A DNA stretch of 64,000 nt from CAWFGW01 sp963815495 (GCA_963815495.1 CAWFGW010000028.1:62001-126000); one strand, 5' to 3'. Positions 35,343 through 45,601 are shown, counted from the first letter of the stretch. Numbers and translations: made by a program. Notes: generated by a model not told the origin, from the sequence alone.

Positions 35343-37264
35343 CTGAGTTTTATTTCAATTTCTTCAATACCAATTGCTATAGCTTCCCAATCCGTATTAA
35401 GTTTGTCGAGTGATTGGTTGATTTCTTCCAATTGTGTCGTTTTTTCCTGAAGCAAGTCTATATTGGTATAAACGTTTTCTTTGCTCATTTCGTCTTCAAT
35501 GCGTTCCTTTTTTGCGGTTTGTTTTGCTATTTCGTCTTCCGTTTTTTGGAGTTGGCCGTGTTTCTTTTTGAGTTCTTTTTTCATTTCGTCTTCCTCCGAA
35601 AACGACAATTCGCGCTTCTTTTTTTCTACAGGTTTCGTAACAGCAGGTGCAGCAGATTGTTGTGCTTTTCTTTTTTCTTGCCAGATAAGATATTCACTGT
35701 AGGTACCTGGATATTCCTTTATTTCATGGTTTTCAATAAACCATATTTTATTAGCAATGTTGGAAATGAAATACCGGTTGTGAGAAATTGCTACAAACGA
35801 ACCTTCATAGCTGTCTAATGCTTGAATTAACATATTCACAGATTGAATATCCAAATGGTTGGTTGGTTCATCCAGGAGTAAAAAATTAGCTTCTGAAATT
35901 AAAGTTTTCGCGAGTGCAACTCGTGATTTTTCTCCACCAGATAGTACTTTTATTTTTTTGAATACATCATCGTCAGAAAATAGAAATGAACCTAAAATTC
36001 CACGTAACTCGAGTTCTGTTTTTTCAGAGCCACTCTGTTTTAACTCCTCTAAAATTTCAGCTTCAGGGGTTAGAGACTCCAGTTGGTGTTGGGCATAAAA
36101 TGATTTGATAACATTGTGACCTTCTTCAATTTGGCCACCTTCATAACTTTCACTACCATCAATTAAACGCATGAGGGTGGATTTCCCTTTTCCATTAGCA
36201 CCAATCAACACGACTTTGTCACCTCGAGAAATAATACCTGATGCATTTTTTAAGATAACATTATCACCATATGCCTTCGAAATATTTTTTATATCAGTAA
36301 TGATTTTCCCAGAAGGTTTATTGAAGTTAAATTTGAAGTTGATGACTGCATTTTCTTCTACTACATCTTCTATTTTTTCAACCTTATCAAGGTTTTTAAT
36401 TTTTGATTGAACTTGTCGCGCTTTGGAGGCTTTAGCTTTAAAGCGGTTGATGAATTTTTCGGTGTCCTTTATTTTCTTTTGCTGATTGATGTACGCATTG
36501 TGTTGAATTTCGTGACGTAACTCACGTTCAGTCAAGTAAAAGTCATAGTTACCCTTATATATTGCAATATTGCTTTGACTTACCTCAGCAATGGTGGTGA
36601 CGGTTCTATTTAAAAATTCCTGATCATGGGAAACAACAATATAAGCACCTTCATAATTCTTTAAATAATTTTCCATCCATTCAATAGAAGGTAAGTCTAA
36701 ATGGTTGGTAGGTTCATCTAACAATAAAAGTGCAGGGTTTGCTAAAAGTATTTTTGCTAACATGACCCTCATGCGCCATCCCCCTGAAAAGGTTTGTAGA
36801 GGTTTCGAGAGGTCTGCAGTAGTAAATCCTAACCCTTCTAAAATGGCTTCAGCTTTTGATTGTAATGAGTAGCCATCTAAAGCAGCAAATTGCTCCTGTT
36901 TTTTTCCTAATTTCTCAATAAGTTCATCAGAATAATCCGTTTCAATTTTTTGAAGTAGTTTGTTGATTTCACTCATTAATTGATTTTCAACTTCAAACGC
37001 CTGCATCGCTACGGTTAAAATTGATTCATGCGTTTCATAAGAAAGTAAATCTTGATTTAAAAAACCTATAGTACATTCTTTAGCTTTAGAAATATCTCCT
37101 CCATCGGGGGTATAATTACCTGCAATGAGTTTTAAAAGTGTTGATTTGCCAGCGCCATTTGCTCCAATTAACCCAATACGATCTTTGGGTTTAACGTGAA
37201 ATGAAAGGTCATCATAAATGGCTCTACTACCGTAATAGAATGATAAATTACTAATGGATAACAT
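35339..37264 (-). CDS. ABC-F family ATPase
   Basis: Two ABC domains without membrane segments over 641 residues. Domain 1: Walker A GANGAGKS, signature FSGGWRMR, Walker B LLLLDEPTNHLDLPS. A linker rich in Lys and Ala (KAKASKARQVQSKIKNL) follows, then domain 2: GANGKGKS, LSGGEKSR, LLLDEPTNHLDIQS. A C-terminal coiled coil (EMKKELKKKHGQLQKTED onward) resembles the Uup/EttA group. These proteins bind ribosomes and resolve stalled or perturbed translation, and some protect from antibiotics. It is 3 bp downstream of pabB. Confidence 0.95.
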   Translation of the reverse strand: MLSISNLSFYYGSRAIYDDLSFHVKPKDRIGLIGANGAGKSTLLKLIAGNYTPDGGDISKAKECTIGFLNQDLLSYETHESILTVAMQAFEVENQLMSEINKLLQKIETDYSDELIEKLGKKQEQFAALDGYSLQSKAEAILEGLGFTTADLSKPLQTFSGGWRMRVMLAKILLANPALLLLDEPTNHLDLPSIEWMENYLKNYEGAYIVVSHDQEFLNRTVTTIAEVSQSNIAIYKGNYDFYLTERELRHEIQHNAYINQQKKIKDTEKFINRFKAKASKARQVQSKIKNLDKVEKIEDVVEENAVINFKFNFNKPSGKIITDIKNISKAYGDNVILKNASGIISRGDKVVLIGANGKGKSTLMRLIDGSESYEGGQIEEGHNVIKSFYAQHQLESLTPEAEILEELKQSGSEKTELELRGILGSFLFSDDDVFKKIKVLSGGEKSRVALAKTLISEANFLLLDEPTNHLDIQSVNMLIQALDSYEGSFVAISHNRYFISNIANKIWFIENHEIKEYPGTYSEYLIWQEKRKAQQSAAPAVTKPVEKKKRELSFSEEDEMKKELKKKHGQLQKTEDEIAKQTAKKERIEDEMSKENVYTNIDLLQEKTTQLEEINQSLDKLNTDWEAIAIGIEEIEIKLR

Positions 37265-37267
37265 ATG

Positions 37268-38530
37268 TTACTTTTTAAAACATTGTGAAATTGAGTTGGC
37301 CTTTAACAAGCACTCGTTGTATTCGTCTTCTGCATTGGCGTCATAGGTGATGGCGCTTCCCGCAGAAAAGGATAGGTAGTTGGTTGATTTGTTGTGAAAC
37401 AATGAACGAATTAAAACATTAAAGTCAAAATCTCCTTTAGGAGTAATGTAGCCAAGGGCTCCTGAGAAAATGTTACGTTGATAGTTTTCATATTGGTCAA
37501 TGAGTTTCATTGCCATGATTTTTGGTGCCCCAGTCATGCTTCCCATGGGGAATGCATGACGAATAATGTCAATTGCAGATACCGTTTCATCCACATTCAT
37601 TGAAATGGTTGAAATCATCTGATGAACCTTGGGAAAGGAATATACACCAAATAGTTCCTCTACTTTTACACTCCCTTTTATTGCAAGATGAGATAAATCA
37701 TGCCGAACTAAGTCAACAATCATTAAATTCTCTGATCGCTCTTTTTCCGAGTTGAGCAGACTATTCTTTAACTGGATATCTTCCACAGGATCCTGCGATC
37801 TTTTGACGGTCCCTTTCATCGGTTGGGAGATTACACGGTTTCCAACTTTCTTCATAAAACGTTCTGGGGAACTACTCATCACGGTGTATGAATTTGATTT
37901 ATAAATAGAAGAAAAAGGAGTAGGGGATAACTTATTTAATGTCAGATAAGTTTCTAAAACATCAATATGAGCGTTTTCATTATAGAATTCAATACAATAA
38001 TTTAATTCGTAAATATCCCCGTTGATGATATGTTCTCTTATACTTTCAAAATTAGAGTAATAGTTTTTTTTATCAGTACGAGCTCTAAAATTAAGATGAG
38101 GCAAGTCGTTATTTTTATCAACAATGGTTTGTTCTATCGCTTCGAAAATTGTTTCAGGATCTTGTGCTTCAATGATTACTTCATTGGTAGTATCAATATG
38201 AATTAACACTTCGGGTTCAAAAAAAGAGATCAAAGGAAAACCTGTTTGGTTGGAGTTTTCGGAACTTAATAGTTCAACTTGGTTTTTTAAATCAAATGCA
38301 AAATATCCAAATACGGGTAAGAGGCTTTTTTTTTGAAATTTTTTTAATGATTCAAAACTATTTGGGTCGTTTGATTCCAGTTTACGTTTCGCTTTTATAG
38401 CTAATGTGTGATTAAATCCATTTTCATAGCTATTGGGATTTAAGTAGCAAAAAGTCTCGTATTGGTTTGCGAACTGCAAAGCTTTTGAAAGCCAAGTTTG
38501 TGGTTCAATATGGAATGTTTTAGAGCTCAT
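37268..38530 (-). CDS. pabB: aminodeoxychorismate synthase component I
   Basis: The 420-residue chorismate-utilising enzyme has ISQPMKGTVKR, in which the Lys of the (P)xKGT motif is the PabB-type nucleophile. That favours p-aminobenzoate over anthranilate synthesis. Other blocks: SSSPERFMKKVGN, ENLMIVDLVRHDLSHLA, FPKVHQMISTIS, PMGSMTGAPKIMAMKLID and FSGALGYITP. An amidotransferase partner (PabA) is not encoded next to it. It lies between the TPR gene (4-bp overlap) and the ABC-F gene, so the operon links folate synthesis with unrelated functions. Confidence 0.92.
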   Translation of the reverse strand: MSSKTFHIEPQTWLSKALQFANQYETFCYLNPNSYENGFNHTLAIKAKRKLESNDPNSFESLKKFQKKSLLPVFGYFAFDLKNQVELLSSENSNQTGFPLISFFEPEVLIHIDTTNEVIIEAQDPETIFEAIEQTIVDKNNDLPHLNFRARTDKKNYYSNFESIREHIINGDIYELNYCIEFYNENAHIDVLETYLTLNKLSPTPFSSIYKSNSYTVMSSSPERFMKKVGNRVISQPMKGTVKRSQDPVEDIQLKNSLLNSEKERSENLMIVDLVRHDLSHLAIKGSVKVEELFGVYSFPKVHQMISTISMNVDETVSAIDIIRHAFPMGSMTGAPKIMAMKLIDQYENYQRNIFSGALGYITPKGDFDFNVLIRSLFHNKSTNYLSFSAGSAITYDANAEDEYNECLLKANSISQCFKK

Positions 38531-40014
38531 TTTACTGAAAGATCATTTAGCGCAGTTTTGGCTTGACTATCGATACTGTTTTTATATTCATGACCAGAGT
38601 ATTTCATGGCTTTTTCGAAGTAAAAAATGGCTTTGTCTCGTTTTCCTAAGTCTCTAAAGATATAACCTAATTGTAAACAGGCATTGGGAGCAAAATAAAA
38701 GTTATCACCGTCTTTTGTGGTGTTGATAGCGCTTACATAATGGCGTACAGCTTTATCTACGAAACCTATTTTCTGATATATTCTTCCTTTTCTATAAAAA
38801 TATTCAAGTTGTTCAACATGAGAGTGGAAGGTGGAGACGTCATTTTTGTTCAGCAATGAAAGTGCCTCATTATAATAACCTCCATCGTGATAAAGTTGAG
38901 CTTGAAGTAATATTTTATTGATATCAATGTTTTGTTTGGCATATTTCATTGCTTTTTTATCTGAATCAAAATACTCAACACCTTTTTCAATAGTTAGCAG
39001 CCTATGTTTTTCTGCATGATCATAATCATCTAACAACCAGTAAGCCAATGAGGTTTTAAAATGAATTGATTTTAGGTAGTGCTGACCTTGATAATGATTT
39101 ATGAAATAGGAATAGTTTGTTAAGGCTAATTTATATTGTCCTTTATAGAGGTAACAATCTCCGAGCATTGCTGTGAGGTAATAAAAATTGACGTATTCAT
39201 GGCCATCTGGTAACCGTGTTAACACTGCAATAGTCTCTTCATTTCTTCCTTGTTTGTGGAGCATAGAAGCATAAATGAAGGCTGTTAATAGGTTTTCTCT
39301 ATCGCTTTGATAGAGTTTGTTGACTTCTTTGAGTTGTTCAATAGGGCTGTTTTGAAGTAAATAAAACTGCGTCAGATAGATGAGTATTTCAGTTTCTTTT
39401 TTCTGAACTGTATTACCCTCTAATACTTCGTTTAATAATGTAAGACCATGTTGGTGTGTGCCATTTAATCCTACACTATTGATAATCCACTTATGCTCAT
39501 CAGGCACAGATCCAATTAATAATTCTAACAATCCTACCGTTTTTTTACTCGGGAGAAAATCAGGATAATTCTCTGAGTTTTTTTTCGCTATTTTATATGC
39601 TTGTCTTAACGACCAAAAAGCACTTACCCGATCCTGAAAATAAAGTTTAGTAAAGGCGATTTGTAATTTCAATTCTGAAGTCACAAAATCTTTGTAAGGT
39701 GAGTTTGATTTTATCTGATCAATTTGTGAGAGACGTTCATCAATCTTTATTTTTAACAATAAATATCGAGCCTTATCTCCCGAAATAATGCATTCGACAA
39801 CATCAGTATAGTTTTCTAGATAGATTGCAATACCGTTGTTTTTATCCTTTTTTAGAGCTTGTTCAATTTCCTGACGTGCTGTAACTGTTTTTAGCTCGAA
39901 AAGGTGTTTATAGGCAGTTTGAAGTTCTTTACTAAAGTTAAAAGAGGCATTACTTTGGTGACTAATCACCAAAAAGCTTAAAACAAAAAAAGGACGGTAT
40001 ACGAGATAGACCAT
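38527..40014 (-). CDS. exported TPR-repeat protein
   Basis: Starting at the ATG at 40014 the protein (495 residues) has a signal peptide (YRPFFVLSFLVISHQSNA), then helical repeats throughout. TPR-like units are readable in YYLTAMLGDCYLYKGQYKLA, HFKTSLAYWLLDDYDHAEKH, RKGRIYQKIGFVDKAVRHYV and LGYIFRDLGKRDKAIFYFEK. Codons upstream of 40014 stay open but overlap the zinc-ribbon gene and encode a basic stretch, so they are not preferred. A TAGCTTTG at 40023-40030 fits the phylum's -7 element but is very close to the start. Probably periplasmic; role unknown. Confidence 0.75.
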   Translation of the reverse strand: MVYLVYRPFFVLSFLVISHQSNASFNFSKELQTAYKHLFELKTVTARQEIEQALKKDKNNGIAIYLENYTDVVECIISGDKARYLLLKIKIDERLSQIDQIKSNSPYKDFVTSELKLQIAFTKLYFQDRVSAFWSLRQAYKIAKKNSENYPDFLPSKKTVGLLELLIGSVPDEHKWIINSVGLNGTHQHGLTLLNEVLEGNTVQKKETEILIYLTQFYLLQNSPIEQLKEVNKLYQSDRENLLTAFIYASMLHKQGRNEETIAVLTRLPDGHEYVNFYYLTAMLGDCYLYKGQYKLALTNYSYFINHYQGQHYLKSIHFKTSLAYWLLDDYDHAEKHRLLTIEKGVEYFDSDKKAMKYAKQNIDINKILLQAQLYHDGGYYNEALSLLNKNDVSTFHSHVEQLEYFYRKGRIYQKIGFVDKAVRHYVSAINTTKDGDNFYFAPNACLQLGYIFRDLGKRDKAIFYFEKAMKYSGHEYKNSIDSQAKTALNDLSVK

Positions 40015-40066
40015 CCTTTTTGCAAAGCTATATGATATAGGTTTGTTTGGGTTTTTTAACAAGAGT

Positions 40067-40843
40067 TTATTCAGCTGTTTCTTTCTTTTTTGCTCTTGTC
40101 TTTTTTGGCTTTTCTTCTTCAATTACTAATTCAGCATCAGCAAGAATTCTACCGCAGTGTTCGCAAACAATGATTTTTCGCATATCACGAATGTCAGCTT
40201 GACGTTGTGGAGGAACAGTGTTAAAACAACCACCACAAGCATCTCTCTTAACAGAAACTACGACAAGACCATTTCTAGCATTTTGTCTTAGCTTCTCATA
40301 AGAAGTTAATAAACGCTCTTCAATATTTTTGACAGCTTTTTCACGATCAGCTTTTAACTTCTCCTCATCACCTTCGCTTTCAGCAACAATAGTAGTTAAT
40401 TCCTTTTTCTTGTTTTCTAAATCTTCGGTTCTGCCATCGAGTTGTGCTTTAATAGCATCCAACTCTTCTTTTCTTTTAACGATGTTGAACTCAGCTTCTT
40501 TGATTTTCTTTCCAAGAAGTTCTATTTCTAATCGTTGTAATTCAATTTCTTTAGTGATTGCATCGTATTCACGATTGTTTCTCACTTTCATTTGCTGCTC
40601 TTCGTATTTTAAAATTAACGCTTCAGCTTCTTTGATTCCTTTTTTAGAGTCAGAGATTAATTGCTCTAAATCCTCTACTTGTGTAGTGTATTTATTTAGA
40701 CGAGTTTGATATCCTGCGATTTCGTCTTCTAAGTCCTGAACTTCTTCAGGTAAATCTCCTCTTACTTTTAGAATTGCATCTAATTTAGAGTCAATACTTT
40801 GTAGTTTTTGAAGTGCTTTTAGCTTCTTTTCAACTGCTTCCAT
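40067..40843 (-). CDS. coiled-coil protein with C4 zinc ribbon (CdsZ/DUF164-like)
   Basis: The 258-residue protein has a long antiparallel coiled coil (about residues 5-180, e.g. LPEEVQDLEDEIAGYQTRLN) and a C-terminal zinc ribbon: CGGC, then CEHC, in DACGGCFNTVPPQRQADI and KIIVCEHCGR. It ends in a basic tail (KPKKTRAKKKETAE). Family members bind nucleic acid or act in transcription or translation regulation. It lies 1 bp downstream of the NIF3-like gene, a pairing conserved in many bacteria, and 53 bp before the TPR gene. Confidence 0.9.
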   Translation of the reverse strand: MEAVEKKLKALQKLQSIDSKLDAILKVRGDLPEEVQDLEDEIAGYQTRLNKYTTQVEDLEQLISDSKKGIKEAEALILKYEEQQMKVRNNREYDAITKEIELQRLEIELLGKKIKEAEFNIVKRKEELDAIKAQLDGRTEDLENKKKELTTIVAESEGDEEKLKADREKAVKNIEERLLTSYEKLRQNARNGLVVVSVKRDACGGCFNTVPPQRQADIRDMRKIIVCEHCGRILADAELVIEEEKPKKTRAKKKETAE

Positions 40844-40844
40844 A

Positions 40845-41942
40845 CTATGAATAAACTATTGGGTTAGTATTTGCCTTTGACAAACGGACTGCAATATTAG
40901 TGAATTTTTTACTAATAATTTCTGAAAATAAATCTTTTGTGAACACTTCACTTTCATAGTGTCCAATGTCGGCAATAATAATTTTGTTTTCGGCATCAAA
41001 AAACTCATGATATTTAAAGTCGGAGCTAATAAATATATCGGCATTTTTTGATATGGCATTGCGTAATAAAAAACTACCAGCACCGCCACAGACAGCTACT
41101 TTTTTAATCGTAGCAGAAGTAGATTTGGTATGTTTAATAGTGGTTAAGTTCATCGCAGATTTAAGGTGGTTAAAAAATGCTTCAGTAGGTATTGCTTCTC
41201 TTAATTCACCAACCATGCCAGAGCCAATTTCTTGATTTTTATTATCAAGAGACTGTAAATAATAGGCTACTTCTTCATACGGGTGGTTTTGGAGCATCGC
41301 ATTTAGCACATTTCCTTCTGCGTAAGTAGGTAAGAGGACTTCTACTCGATTTTCAATTACTTGTTCAACTTTGTTTTGTTTGCCTAAATAAGGTGTTGCT
41401 TCTTCATTGGGTTCAAAAACGCCCAAACCTTCTGTTTTAAAACTACAGTTTTTGTAATTACCCAATTGCCCAGCTCCCGCTTTATAAAGTGCTTGAAGTA
41501 ATGCATCGGTGTTTTCTTTGGGTATAAATACCGTGAGCTTTTTTAATGTGCCAGATTTTGGTGCAAGGATTTTTGTGTTAACGAGCCCTAGTACATCACA
41601 TATCTTTTTATTGACACCTGTGTGTACATTGTCAAGGTTAGTGTGACAAGCATAAATAGCGATGTTGTTTTGAATTGCCTTAATAATTGTTCGCTCCACA
41701 TAGTTTTTTCCGGTAAAGGACTTTAGACCTTTAAATACAATTGGGTGATGAGCCACAATTAAATTACAACCAGTTTCAATGGCCTCATCAACTATTTCCT
41801 CCGTGGCATCTAAGGTTAATAAGACGGCAGTAACCTCGTCTTTAGGGTTTCCAGTGATTAATGTCGCATTATCATAACTCTCTTGTAATGCTGGTGGCGC
41901 ATACGAATCAAGCAGGTTACAGATGTCTTTAATTTTGGTCAT
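40845..41942 (-). CDS. NIF3-like dinuclear metal-centre protein
   Basis: The ~365-residue protein shows the two NIF3 metal-binding blocks: NLIVAHHPIVFKGLKSF and IYACHTNLDNVHTGVNK at the N-terminal half, and VAVCGGAGSFLL with DIGHYESE near the end. Between them sits an inserted CutA/PII-like domain (KLTVFIPKENTDALLQALYK to about residue 230), the long bacterial form. Reaction not firmly known; GTP cyclohydrolase I-like annotations of this family are unreliable. ATG at 41942; an in-frame TTG two codons earlier is possible. Co-transcribed with the zinc-ribbon gene. Confidence 0.92.
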   Translation of the reverse strand: MTKIKDICNLLDSYAPPALQESYDNATLITGNPKDEVTAVLLTLDATEEIVDEAIETGCNLIVAHHPIVFKGLKSFTGKNYVERTIIKAIQNNIAIYACHTNLDNVHTGVNKKICDVLGLVNTKILAPKSGTLKKLTVFIPKENTDALLQALYKAGAGQLGNYKNCSFKTEGLGVFEPNEEATPYLGKQNKVEQVIENRVEVLLPTYAEGNVLNAMLQNHPYEEVAYYLQSLDNKNQEIGSGMVGELREAIPTEAFFNHLKSAMNLTTIKHTKSTSATIKKVAVCGGAGSFLLRNAISKNADIFISSDFKYHEFFDAENKIIIADIGHYESEVFTKDLFSEIISKKFTNIAVRLSKANTNPIVYS

Positions 41943-42014
41943 AGACAAATATAAAATTATTCATTATTCTTTCCTTATTACCATTCTTATCAAAACTGTA
42001 TCTTCGCAGGTAAA

Positions 42015-43061
42015 ATGAAACTAAAAACGCTGCAACTTATTTTATCACCAATATTAATTCCCATAACTTTATTGTATGGATTAATCATTCGTTTCAGAAA
42101 TTATTTGTTTGATGTGAAGTTTCTTAAATCCGTTGAATTTGAACCTTTTGTCATCTCTGTGGGTAACCTTCGAGCTGGTGGAACTGGTAAAACGCCATTT
42201 GTGATTTATTTAATTAATCAATTTATCGAGGAGTATAAAGTAGCAGTGTTAAGCCGTGGCTATAAACGCACAACCAAAGGTTTTTTGTTAGCAAATGCTA
42301 AAACACAACCGAAAGAAATTGGCGATGAGCCCATGATGTATCGACAAACTTACGGTCGAAAAATACGTGTAGCGGTTGGAGAGGACCGTGTGACAGCGAT
42401 ACCTAACATAATGTATGTGCATCCGGAAACCAACATTGTTATTTTGGATGATGCCTATCAACACCGATCGGTAAAGCCTGCGTTTAACATATTGATTACG
42501 GATTATAATAATTTGTTTACTGGTGATTTTATGCTGCCCTTTGGTTTTTTGCGTGAACCGCGATCGGGTGCTCAGCGGGCAGATGTGGTGATTGTTTCGA
42601 AGTGTCCACATGATTTGCCTGAAACAAAGCGTAGGGAAGTTGAGAAATCAATTTTAAAATATACCCATGCGGAAGTTTTTTTTACAGCTATAGAACAATT
42701 CCAAGAAGTAGGTGTTCCGATTGAGAATAGACCAGTAATTGTTTTTAGTGGTATTGCTCAAAACGAACAGTTTGCAGACCAGTTAGCGCAGCAATATCAT
42801 GTAGTTGATTCGCTGTTTTACCCTGATCATCATTGGTACAGGGTGCAGGATATTGATGCTTTGAGAGTATTGTATGAAATTCATGAAGCTAAAAACCCAG
42901 TAATCGTGACAACAGAAAAAGATTTTGTGCGATTGCAAGCGATAGAGTTGAAAGATGCGTTGGAAGGTTTACCTTTGTGTTTTATTCCTATTGGAGTGAA
43001 GTTTATCGAAGGAGAAACCACTTTCTTGGAAAGTTTGAAAAGTAAAATCGGTGAGGAATAA
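42015..43061 (+). CDS. lpxK: tetraacyldisaccharide 4'-kinase
   Basis: Adds the 4'-phosphate to lipid A at the inner membrane. The 348-residue protein has an N-terminal membrane-associated helix (LQLILSPILIPITLLYGLII), a Walker A motif VGNLRAGGTGKTPFVI and VLSRGYKRTTKG. It then has VGDEP-type IGDEPMMYRQ, VILDDAYQHRSVKP with the catalytic Asp/His pair, LLPFGFLREP-type MLPFGFLREPRSG and a C-terminal VTTEKDFVRL. A near-consensus -7 element TATCTTCG spans 41999-42006. The porin gene overlaps its 3' end by 11 bp. Confidence 0.95.
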   Translation: MKLKTLQLILSPILIPITLLYGLIIRFRNYLFDVKFLKSVEFEPFVISVGNLRAGGTGKTPFVIYLINQFIEEYKVAVLSRGYKRTTKGFLLANAKTQPKEIGDEPMMYRQTYGRKIRVAVGEDRVTAIPNIMYVHPETNIVILDDAYQHRSVKPAFNILITDYNNLFTGDFMLPFGFLREPRSGAQRADVVIVSKCPHDLPETKRREVEKSILKYTHAEVFFTAIEQFQEVGVPIENRPVIVFSGIAQNEQFADQLAQQYHVVDSLFYPDHHWYRVQDIDALRVLYEIHEAKNPVIVTTEKDFVRLQAIELKDALEGLPLCFIPIGVKFIEGETTFLESLKSKIGEE

Positions 43062-44910
43062 GTTACTGTATCTAATAATTTTTTTTACTCAGCTAGGATA
43101 TTCCCAGATCTTAGATGATACCACTAAGTCAATTTATGGCACCCATTCCACCGACTTTTATTACGAAAGGGAAGTGGTGTTTAATGATTCCACACGATAT
43201 CAGCTAGATACTACATTAGACTTTCATCACATCTATAACTTTACTTATACCGATGGTATTCCATACCAAAACCTGGGAGCTTTGGGTAGTCCTCAAAAGG
43301 AAATTTTTCCTACTGCTCAGAAAATAACAGGTGTGCAATTAGGGATGCCTAACACCAACCGGTTTGCCTATCAAAATGATGAAATACGTTATTTTGATAC
43401 AAAGTCACCTTATTCGGAATTAACCTACTACCAAAATTTTAATAAACAAGAATATTTTGACGCCCAGTTTAGCCGAAGTGCTACAGAAAATTTTAATGTA
43501 GGTTTTCGCTTAACCCGTATTGGTGCAAATCATCAAATAGGGGGAGGAGGACCTAACAATGAATATGTGGATGCTTATGCCGCAACCCTGTTCACAAGTT
43601 TAAGAGCACTTAATAACCATTATCGTTTGTTAGCTAATTTTAAATATTATGATTATCAACTGTTTGAATCAGGTGGTATTTTTGATGATGGTGGAACTAT
43701 CTCAAGGGATAGTCTATTCTTTGATTTTATGCAAATGAACCTCTCTAACGTGTCCTCTCAAGACCGCAGAGCCAACTATCATTTGTACCATCATTTATCA
43801 ATAGACTCAGCGGGTAGTTTACAATTATTTCACACGTTTGATCGGGAGAGGAGAAGAAATATTTATATCTCAACTGAGCAAAACATAAATAGGTTAGAGT
43901 TATCGGGGTTGAGCTATAATGACTTTTATCCCGCGGTTAACTTCGATAGTACTGGAGTAATGGATTCAACTGCTTTCACTGTGTATGAAAATAAGCTTGG
44001 ATTAAAAGGTACGTTCTTAGATTTTTTTTATATGGGATATGTTAAATACCGAAATTACAATTACAAACGAAATATTGACTCCTCGGAGTTTCAATTGAAT
44101 GATGGAAAAGAAGTATACGTAGGGGGAGCACTTCAGCGTAATTTATGGAAAAAAGCCTCATTAACTTTGGGCGGTGAGGTTTCAGCAGACGGGTATGTGT
44201 TGTCTCAAAACTCCTTAAAGTCAACCTTTTTAGATTTAGATTTTAACTATGTGGTGGCCCCACCATCTGCGTTGGTGGATACCACTTATAACAACCACTT
44301 TGGATGGAATACCAATTTTAACAATACCACTCAAATCGAGTTGAAAGCGAAAGCAAAGTATCATTATCACTCGTTGAAGGCGCAAGTATACGGATTGTAT
44401 TTATTAAACAAAGACTATATCTATTTTAATCAAGATGTGCTTCCAACACAATACAACGGTACTATTTCCACCACAAAACTTGGGGTGAAGGCACAAACAA
44501 ACATAGGAAAGTTTTACCTTATTGACCATGCAATTTTTGGAGCTACATCAAATCAGTCTATCATTCGTATGCCAGCCTATTTTAACCATTTACAACTTTC
44601 CTTTCGAACCAGACCGCGAGCAAAACATTATTTGCTGATGCTGGGAATTGATATTTACTCACGAGGAAAATATTATGCTGATGCCTACATGCCCTATATT
44701 CAACAGTTTTATTTGCAAGATAATTTTGAGTTAAAAGCTTATACATGGGCAGATGTTTTTGTAAGCATTAAAGTTAAAAATGCACGGATATTCTTAAAAA
44801 TTCCTCAAGTCACTCAGGGCCTGTTTCAACCGGGCTATTTCGTCACTCCTTATTATTATGGGCAAAGGCGTGTAATGGAACTGGGGTTCAATTGGCGGTT
44901 TTTTGATTAA
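43051..44910 (+). CDS. putative porin (outer-membrane beta-barrel)
   Basis: The 619-residue exported protein begins at a GTG inside lpxK (signal LLYLIIFFTQLGYSQ) and matches the Bacteroidota putative-porin family. It has a conserved TDGIPYQNLGALGSPQKEIF region, FDTKSPYSELTYYQNF, and many Tyr-rich amphipathic strands ending in RRVMELGFNWRFFD with a terminal aromatic residue. About 20 or more strands are likely. The overlap with lpxK suggests co-expression of an outer-membrane lipid A enzyme and an outer-membrane protein. The 298-bp spacer downstream has only TCTAACATCT-type microrepeats. Substrate unknown. Confidence 0.85.
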   Translation: MRNKLLYLIIFFTQLGYSQILDDTTKSIYGTHSTDFYYEREVVFNDSTRYQLDTTLDFHHIYNFTYTDGIPYQNLGALGSPQKEIFPTAQKITGVQLGMPNTNRFAYQNDEIRYFDTKSPYSELTYYQNFNKQEYFDAQFSRSATENFNVGFRLTRIGANHQIGGGGPNNEYVDAYAATLFTSLRALNNHYRLLANFKYYDYQLFESGGIFDDGGTISRDSLFFDFMQMNLSNVSSQDRRANYHLYHHLSIDSAGSLQLFHTFDRERRRNIYISTEQNINRLELSGLSYNDFYPAVNFDSTGVMDSTAFTVYENKLGLKGTFLDFFYMGYVKYRNYNYKRNIDSSEFQLNDGKEVYVGGALQRNLWKKASLTLGGEVSADGYVLSQNSLKSTFLDLDFNYVVAPPSALVDTTYNNHFGWNTNFNNTTQIELKAKAKYHYHSLKAQVYGLYLLNKDYIYFNQDVLPTQYNGTISTTKLGVKAQTNIGKFYLIDHAIFGATSNQSIIRMPAYFNHLQLSFRTRPRAKHYLLMLGIDIYSRGKYYADAYMPYIQQFYLQDNFELKAYTWADVFVSIKVKNARIFLKIPQVTQGLFQPGYFVTPYYYGQRRVMELGFNWRFFD

Positions 44911-45208
44911 AGAATAAAGCTGTTGCTTGTTAGAAACAAGATCCAAGAAACATCGCTAGATTCTGATATCTAACTGTCTAACATCTAGCATGTAGTAGCA
45001 GAAAGACTGGATTAAACTTGAGAAGTCTGTTATTTCATTACTCACTACTGAATGTATTCAAAAACTCAACTTGCGTCCAAGCCACGGCTATGTGGTCACA
45101 GCATTGGGCATAATTCTATGCATCGAAAAAATTAAAATGATTATATTAGATTCTGTAATTAAATTTTCAATCGAAAATCTAATCGTCTAACATCTCAACA
45201 CTCTCTTT

Positions 45209-45601
45209 ATGTCACTAATTGATAAAATAAACCTCGTAAAAGAATTTCACGAAGTATTTAAGACCGGCAACAATGAAGCTCCGACTGTAGAGCTATCCGA
45301 AGCAGAAATTAAATTGCGATTTAAATTGATGCAAGAGGAGAATGAAGAATATTTAGCAGCTGCAGAAAAGGGTGATTTAGTAGAAGTAGCCGATGCTTTA
45401 GGTGATATGATGTATATTTTGTTTGGCACCATTCTTAGGCATGGCATGCAGTACAAAATAGAAGAAGTGTTTGATGAAATTCAGCGTAGCAACATGTCCA
45501 AACTCGATGCGAATGGTAATCCAATTTTTAGAGAAGATGGAAAGATACTAAAAGGAGAAAACTATTTCCGGCCAGACATCAAGAAGATCTTAGGGGCATA
45601 A
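45209..45601 (+). CDS. MazG-like nucleotide pyrophosphohydrolase
   Basis: The 130-residue all-alpha protein carries the metal-binding pattern of the MazG/HisE superfamily: EENEEY (Glu cluster near residues 42-47) and VEVADALGDMMYILFG (ExxxD...D). The tail SNMSKLDANGNPIFRED is characteristic of the small phage- and bacteria-type MazG-like proteins. Such enzymes hydrolyse (d)NTPs to monophosphates, acting in nucleotide-pool cleaning. Stand-alone gene between two spacers; HisE is less likely because no histidine genes are near. Confidence 0.85.
   Translation: MSLIDKINLVKEFHEVFKTGNNEAPTVELSEAEIKLRFKLMQEENEEYLAAAEKGDLVEVADALGDMMYILFGTILRHGMQYKIEEVFDEIQRSNMSKLDANGNPIFREDGKILKGENYFRPDIKKILGA

Noticed and set aside
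40015..40122. Longer start for the TPR protein
   Set aside because: The extra 36 codons overlap the zinc-ribbon gene, encode a Lys/Gln-rich stretch and would bury the signal peptide.
44911..45208. Small RNA or gene in the spacer after the porin gene
   Set aside because: Only short TCTAACATCT-like repeats and AT-rich sequence are present, with no stable fold or coding pattern.
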